Below are positions 58,801 through 64,000 of a stretch of DNA of 64,000 nucleotides, piece after piece (within the stretch, counting starts at the first letter, position 1; each line of letters starts with the position of its first letter). The notes below the pieces were generated by a model. It did not search any database. It was not told the DNA's origin and was given only the letters and a program-made list of their open reading frames with translations. Origin of the DNA: Brienomyrus brachyistius. Lineage: Eukaryota > Chordata > Actinopteri > Osteoglossiformes > Mormyridae. The position numbers were made by a program, and so were the translations under genes. Where the stretch lies: contig NC_064537.1 in the NCBI RefSeq assembly GCF_023856365.1, positions 4,933,732-4,997,731 on the forward strand, read 5' to 3'.

Positions 58801-61800
58801 GTGATTGTAAGTGCTATACTTCTGTACCACCGGTGCATGAGTATAGAGAAATAGAGATAGATGCTGGTTCTGTGCGAATCATCACAGTGCTTCACTGTAA
58901 ATCTGCCAATCAGAGCAGATCTGATCAACATATTAATGAGCTCACCAAAAAGGGAAACCGCCCTGTTTTTTTCTAGGCCCATGTAATAGGTTTGTAAATG
59001 GGCCTGTAAAAACCAGCTGACCCTGGTTTTCACTGTCCACCATTCTGATCCTTACCTCGTAGGTTCTGAGCGACGAGGTAAAGAGGAAGCAATATGACAC
59101 GTACGGCTCGGCTGGGTTCGACCCGCGGCAAGCTGGGGCGGGCCAGCAGCACTGGAGGGGCGGAGCCAGCGTGGATCCCGAGGAGCTCTTCCGCAAAATC
59201 TTCGGGGAGTTCTCTGCTGGGAAGGGGTTCGGAGACTTCAGCTCCATGTTTGAGCAGCCGCCAGAGGTCAGTCTCGGCCGCTAAAAGGATCCAAGGTTTT
59301 TTACATGTATTTACGTTTAATGTGTGTAGCAGACAAAGGTTAGAGAGCAGGGTCAACCAGTGTGTCTGCAGCCGTTTGTCACCGTCGGGTCACTGTAAAG
59401 TCTGCACGCGTGCTGATGGATGGATGGATTATTATAGCTGAGTGCAATTTGATCGTTCACCTCAACTCCTCTCCCTCCTCCTCCTCCTCCCTTTCAGTAC
59501 GTCATGGAGCTGACGTTCATGCAGGCAGCGAAGGGCGTCACCAAGGAGATCTCCGTCAACCTGGAGGACACCTGCCAGCGGTGCCATGGCAGGGGCAACG
59601 AGCCGGGCACCAAGATCCAGCACTGCCACTACTGCAACGGAACGGGCATGGTGAGGAAGCGGCCCCGTGTTGCTGTGGCAACAAGCATCTCATGCTCATG
59701 CCACCCTCAGTGAGCCACAGTGATATTTACGGCTGCCGCTGTGGGAACATGGACCCCATTTTAACCCCATATGAAGTAAATTAGTCCTTGATTAGTCTTA
59801 GTTTGTGTGGTTCTTTTCTTATTTAGTCCCTTTTCTTGCTAAGTTGTATAAATACAATTCCCCATTCTGGAAAATCCGAGCTGCCACCCTCGCATGTATG
59901 TCTCCCCCTGCAGGAGACGATAAACACTGGCCCCTTCGTGATGCGGTCGTCATGCCGCCGCTGCTCGGGGCGGGGCTCCATCGTAACCACGCCCTGCATC
60001 GTGTGCCGGGGGGCAGGGGAGACCAAGCAGCGGCAGGGGGTCACCGTTCCCGTGCCTGCAGGTGAGAGGGGGCAGGGTGCATTGGGAAGGGGGCGGGGGC
60101 AGACCAGGGCACGCTGCACTGCTTCTCGTTACATTGGCGCCCTCTGCTGTAGGGGTGGAGGATGGCCAGACTGTGAGGGTGCCGGTGGGAAGGAAGGAGA
60201 TCTTCATCACCTTCCGGGTGAGTGAGGTGGAGGTCTGGTCTGCTGCAAACTAACACAAGACTAATTAACATTCATTTGAAAAAAGCTGGAATTGTTGCAA
60301 ATCTGTGTGGTCGGTTACTCTGTGCAGTACTACATTCGGATAGGTTATTTTTCTGACTAGTTATTTTGTGTTTTTTTTTTTTTCTTTTTGCTGAGCTGTG
60401 ATTGGCTGCTAGTGTTTGACTTTTTCAAGTTGTTGGCGTCTTTTTTCGTTTGGTTTGTTTTCAGCTTTATTTTTTTGACAACTTTAGTTTGCTGTGATTT
60501 TGAGGATTTTGCGGTAATTGAGCCTTAATCCCTCTCATCACCCATCCATCCAACCGCAGGTGGAGAAGAGTCCGGTTTTCCGCCGGCATGGGGCGGACAT
60601 TCACTCGGACGTCCACATCTCCGTGTCCCAGGCCGTCCTGGGGGGCACAGCCAGGGCTCAGGGACTGTATGAGACCATCACCATCCCAGTAGGCGAATGA
60701 CTGGAGACACTCTTTTAGTCAGTGTTTCTGCACCCGCTCCTCAGGGACCCCCAGTCAGGGCACATTTTTGCTCCCTCCCAGCCAATCAAGAAGACTGAAC
60801 AGCTGGTGCAGGTTTGTTGGGAGCTGAACTGTCTGGGATTCCCTTAGGACTGGCTTAAGAAACACTGTTTTATAAGTGACGCCTAACCATTCCCGGCAGC
60901 TACATCATAGTGTCCACTGTCTTCAGGATAACCTGCAGGATGTTCCTGCTTGACACGTTTGTAGCTTTGAGAAGTTCTCTCACCTGTGTCTGTCCCTCGC
61001 TTGTAGATCCCACCCGGAATCCAGGCAGACCAGCGGATCCACCTGGAGGGGAAGGGAATCCCTCGGGTCCACAGCTACGGCTACGGGGACCATTACATCC
61101 ACATCAAGATCCGGGTGCCCAAGTAAGACTCCCATTGCCTGTCTGCCGATAGCCTGCACTCACTGGATTCTGTCATTTTTCGGTTGAGGGCCAGAATATT
61201 CCCTCCTTCTGACCTTTCTAGCTCCCTCTGCCCTCTTCACTTCCATCCCTCCATCCCTCCATCCCTCCGCCCCCCGGCTTGCTTTTCCCTTCTGCTACTG
61301 GATCTATTCCGCATCGTTGTGCTCATTTTTGTGTGTTATAACCCTCTGTATCTAAGTCTATTGCTACCTCTCTATTTTGCGTTATTGGATACTGTTAGCG
61401 TCTTTGGGTTTTGGAAAATGCTATGCAGATCTGTTTGTTGTTGATGGTGTTGTTGTATGGGCCTGTTATTCTCGGTGTTGTTCTCGGTGTTGTTCTTGTT
61501 GGTGTTGGTGTTGTTGTATGGGCCATAGCAGTCGTGTTTGTTTAGCCCTTATACCCTTGACCGCTTCCAGGAGGCTGACCGACAGGCAGAGGGCGTTGCT
61601 CTTGAGCTACGCTGAGGAAGAGGCAGACATAGATGGGACGGTAAATGGGGTCACCACCACGACCGCAGGTAAGGCAGGCTGAATGGGCGTACACCCCAGT
61701 GCACAGCCATTTATGTGACCCACCACAAGGAAAAGCTTTCAGAAGTTCATCAGCACTTAATTACCCCCGCCGTCCGTTAATTAAAATGAATCGACATGCA

Positions 61801-61939
61801 CCGAGAGCTGCTGCACGGTCTCGGCTGACGCATCACCCATTTATGTCCAGGTGGGGGCAGTAAGCCACATCGTTCTGAGGCAGGGCAGGACACACAGGAA
61901 GAAGGCTTCCTCACCAAGTTAAAGAAAATGTTTAGCTGA
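55873..61939 (+). CDS. dnaja3: DnaJ homolog subfamily A member 3, mitochondrial (TID1)
   Basis: Type I HSP40 co-chaperone that delivers clients to mitochondrial HSP70 and stimulates its ATPase. Eleven coding exons join in frame with GT/AG borders: 55873-56074, 56642-56778, 57246-57329, 59063-59266, 59498-59650, 59914-60061, 60153-60217, 60560-60688, 61007-61122, 61571-61668, 61851-61939. They total 474 aa (human long form 480). Residues 1-32 are Arg-rich without acidic residues, a typical mitochondrial presequence. The J domain starts at about 90 (DDFYQVLGV) with HPD at 119-121. A Gly/Phe-rich segment follows at about 155-205. Four CXXCXGXG motifs lie at 235-242, 252-259, 274-281 and 288-295. 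The C-terminal substrate-binding region includes [20 protein letters not shown]. The end [12 protein letters not shown] matches the long isoform. Teleosts have a and b paralogues; which one this is was not resolved. The start codon is the only ATG giving a presequence. Confidence 0.97.
57542..57752. mobile_element. hAT-type MITE in dnaja3 intron 3
   Basis: Left end GAGTGGTTGTCAAATTT and right end CATAGTTTGAGAACCACTG are inverted copies of the CAGTGGTTCTCAAACT terminus common to hAT MITEs. Both flanks carry TCTAG, in line with a decayed 8-bp duplication. Confidence 0.65.
60720..60867. mobile_element. hAT-type MITE in dnaja3 intron 8
   Basis: Begins CAGTGTTTCTGCACCCGCTC and ends GACTGGCTTAAGAAACACTG; the terminal 10-11 bases are inverted repeats. 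Inside are CACATTTTTGCTCCCTCCCA and a mirrored GGGAGCTGAACTG block. Both flanks contain TTTTA. It belongs to the same family as 32316-32428. Confidence 0.75.
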
Positions 61940-61953
61940 CAGCCCTGGCCAAG
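61851..61953 (+). other. dnaja3: dnaja3 cassette exon 11 (long-isoform end)
   Basis: Acceptor TTTATGTCCAG precedes it. The stop TGA (61937-61939) lies 14 bases before a good donor, CCAAG/GTAGGC. The exon can therefore be included (stop near the last junction, long form) or skipped, joining exon 10 to 62321 in the same phase. Confidence 0.6.
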
Positions 61954-62282
61954 GTAGGCCCCCGTTATGACCTTAAAGGTGCCGTCTGTGTGTAGACGCC
62001 AGGCCAGACCCCCCAGGACAAGCCGGCTGGTCTCCAACACAGGCTGTACTCAGCCTGTTTAGCTGTGTGGCTGTCCGACTGTCCATTAGTGTCGTTACAC
62101 CTGAACCCCTTTTGCTGAGAGTCTTGCAGATAAAAATCAGCCCCCAACTCCATCTTTTTTGCCCCATCTCAGCTTTGACCTCCCAAGTATCAGAAACTTT
62201 TCTCAAGAAAGTAATTTTTTTTTCTTGTGGTCTGTCTGTTTTAATATTAAGATTCTGAAGAAGAAGCTTCACTCATCCAGCA

Positions 62283-62288
62283 AATAAA
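62283..62288 (+). terminator. dnaja3: Possible poly(A) signal after exon 11
   Basis: An AATAAA lies 33 bases before the short-isoform exon. If used, it would end a long-isoform transcript inside the last intron. Another AATAAA is at 63435-63440. Confidence 0.35.
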
Positions 62289-62320
62289 AACTGACAAAGA
62301 CGATGTTTGCTTTGTTCCAG

Positions 62321-62343
62321 GAAAGAGATCTGTGGGTAATTAA
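62321..62343 (+). CDS. dnaja3: dnaja3 alternative terminal exon (short isoform)
   Basis: The acceptor TTTGCTTTGTTCCAG is followed by GAAAGAGATCTGTGGGTAAT and TAA. Joined to exon 10 (which ends with one base of a codon) it gives ...TAGKRSVGN, then stop. The short isoform of mammalian TID1 ends KRSTGN, so five of the six isoform-specific residues match. The product is 452 aa (human short form 453). In mammals the two isoforms differ in stability and partner use. Here the exon's conservation is seen, while isoform roles are only assumed. Confidence 0.85.
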
Positions 62344-63194
62344 GTGGATGAGGACAAAAGTCGAGAGGAAGAACTTCTCCTGTTCCCTGCCCCCCCCACC
62401 AGCTCCATGGGCACAGAGATGGGGGGGGGGGGGGTGGGGTGATCTGTGATGGATCTTTGCACATAGAGCTACTCGCCAGGGCCAGGCGAGCTGGGAATCG
62501 CCATCCGTCTCTGTTCGTCTGCCATTTCACCTGAAACGAGCCGAACCGTACCGGACCGAAGCTGTCTCTGGACTCCCCCGTCGTCGTAGTGCCGCTTCCC
62601 GGCCCGAATGTGGATGGTTCTGTGTGGGTGTTTCCCGGCAGGCCAGCGCTCCATTAAACATGAGCTTAATTCCTCCCAAATCGCGTCACCTGGTCTGTAC
62701 TTTTCCTTTTTTACAGGGCTAATGATGCAGAAACTCCTCATCACCACAGACTCCCTGTGTTTGGTTTCCCGGGAGACCACCTCCAGAGACCTCGGGGAGG
62801 GAATTTTGTCTAAGTAGCTGCAGGGTTTTTCTGCTGTGGCTCAACCCTGAGTCCTCGTTTTAGGGCGTCCGGTGGCCCAGTAGTTATGGACTCGTGGAAG
62901 ATTTTGTGGGAGTAGTGGAGCAATTGTTTGGTCCTCCTTGACAAATCTGTATTGCAGCCACTAGAGGGCGCCAGACTAAAGGGACTGAAACCGGTTCTCT
63001 GGTAAATTGGCTGAATATGGACGACCTGCCAGCTACATCCTGTTGGCGTCCTGATGTTTCTCCTCTGAATAGTCAGAGTAAGGTGGTTAAACTAGGGTCT
63101 CGGGGTGAAATGTTAGTTGGTGCTATAACTTGTGTGTTAGATGTGAATCATTACCTCTTTCTCAGTTTACTAACTTAGGTCAGAGCAGATCGGA
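62344..63194 (+). other. Probable dnaja3 3' UTR and flank
   Basis: No coding exon supported. It contains a run of 13 G (62420-62432) and a SINE-like head, GTCCGGTGGCCCAGTAGTTA, at about 62868. Confidence 0.5.
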
Positions 63195-63385
63195 AACACC
63201 GTTTGCATTCATTTAGCAGATGCTTTGTCGCAAAGCGATGTGCGTTTGAGAGAGCAGGGATGGGGGGTTACTGCAGCGATTGGGACTGAGGACCTTTACT
63301 CAAGGGCCCAACAGTGAAACCACTCTGCTGACAACGGGATCTGAACTGGCAACCTTCTGATCATGGGCACACCCCGTCCGATTAC
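63195..63385 (-). repeat. tRNA-derived SINE-like copy
   Basis: On the plus strand CATTCATTTAGCAGATGCTT is the reversed tail. TACTCAAGGGCCCAACAGTG and GGATCTGAACTGGCAACCTT (reversed B box) follow, then CTGATCATGGGCAC. It is almost full length. Confidence 0.75.
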
Positions 63386-64000
63386 CTTATAGGAAAGTTA
63401 TATAACCTGTTCTAGACCAACAGGTGTGTTAACAAATAAACGTAAGCCTTCAGTTTGTTGTTCTGTGCTTGAAAAGAGCTAGACGTGAGATTTGCCTGCT
63501 AACTTAGGGAGCCTGATTCAGTAAGCGTGAGGCAGGAGAGAACCCTGGACAGGATACTGGTCTGTCACTGGGCTCCAGCGTGCATACTGCCATGCCAGGG
63601 GGAAGAGATCCCGGTTCTTCTAACACCACATTTTTGGACTGCAGACCAGACCCAGAGGGACAGGAAAACAATGAGGGTTTTGCTCTTAAACAGCTCCTGT
63701 GAATTTTCTTGCATCTCTGTTTTCATGGACATTTGCAAACTATGCCTGCGCGTGGTTTTGTTCCTGGTTTTCAAAATATTTTTCTCTGACTTGTCCTGTA
63801 TCCTCCGCGTTGACAAGCCCATGCCCTTCTGCCGTAAAGGGGGGAAGCTCTCGATGCTAGCGGGCTCACGTCTCCATTCCTGAAGCCTCAGTTAGGGAGC
63901 TTCCTGTCCCAGGAGCCCTGGTTTGACACGTAGTCCTCTGCGGTCACGTCAAACCACCTCGTTTGTCGTCCCGTCCGGCTTGAGGCCGCCGCCCAGTTTT
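63386..64000. other. 3' flank, no gene seen
   Basis: A short CCATCC-type repeat fragment (AGAACCCTGGACAGGATACT, then GTCTGTCACTGGGC) lies at 63538-63575, and an AATAAA at 63435-63440. No coding exon supported. Confidence 0.5.

Noticed and set aside
58029..59033. Several minus-strand frames in dnaja3 intron 3
   Set aside because: They lie within an intron, in AT-rich sequence, and show no protein signature.

Overview
The window reads as nuclear DNA of a ray-finned (teleost) fish. It carries an intron-rich vertebrate gene with GT/AG splice sites and many interspersed repeats of types common in fish genomes: Tc1/mariner fossils, hAT- and Tigger-type MITEs, tRNA-derived SINE-like units, and a CCATCC...ACCGCTTATCC repeat. 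Microsatellites and minisatellites are dense. The species cannot be named from this. Family names below come from recognition by eye, without database searches.

Region 1-46.5 kb is gene-poor. I could not support any coding exon there. It holds tandem arrays with unit lengths of 70, 14, 34, 36, 37, 38, about 70, 15, 16, 8 and 22 bp, several poly(G) or poly(C) runs of 16-25 bases, SINE-like fragments, a dead Tc1 transposase (about 11.39-12.44 kb), a Tigger-like non-autonomous element (about 24.9-25.6 kb) and a hAT MITE with long inverted repeats (32.1 kb).

Region 46.5-47.3 kb (minus strand) holds a TMEM100-like two-pass membrane protein gene with a single main coding exon. A 33-codon open frame begins just after a good splice acceptor and ends one base before the ATG of the 129-aa frame. 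This is either an upstream ORF or a one-base frame break.

Region 47.3-55.8 kb is mostly transposon-derived. At 53.68-54.89 kb it includes an intronless unit with a pyrimidine-rich leader, an intact 135-aa single-span membrane ORF, poly(A) signals, an A-rich tail and an imperfect 11-bp flanking duplication. I do not recognise this protein. It looks retroposed, and it is the best candidate here for something undescribed.

Region 55.8-62.4 kb (plus strand) is dnaja3 (TID1), a mitochondrial type I HSP40. Eleven coding exons assemble to 474 aa with a presequence, J domain (HPD), G/F region, four CXXCXGXG zinc repeats and substrate-binding domain. A conserved alternative terminal exon at 62321-62343 gives a 452-aa short isoform ending KRSVGN, like mammalian TID1-S. 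NRF-1-like and ETS-like motifs sit just upstream of the ATG, which suits a nuclear-encoded mitochondrial gene. The remaining sequence to 64 kb is 3' flank with a SINE-like copy.
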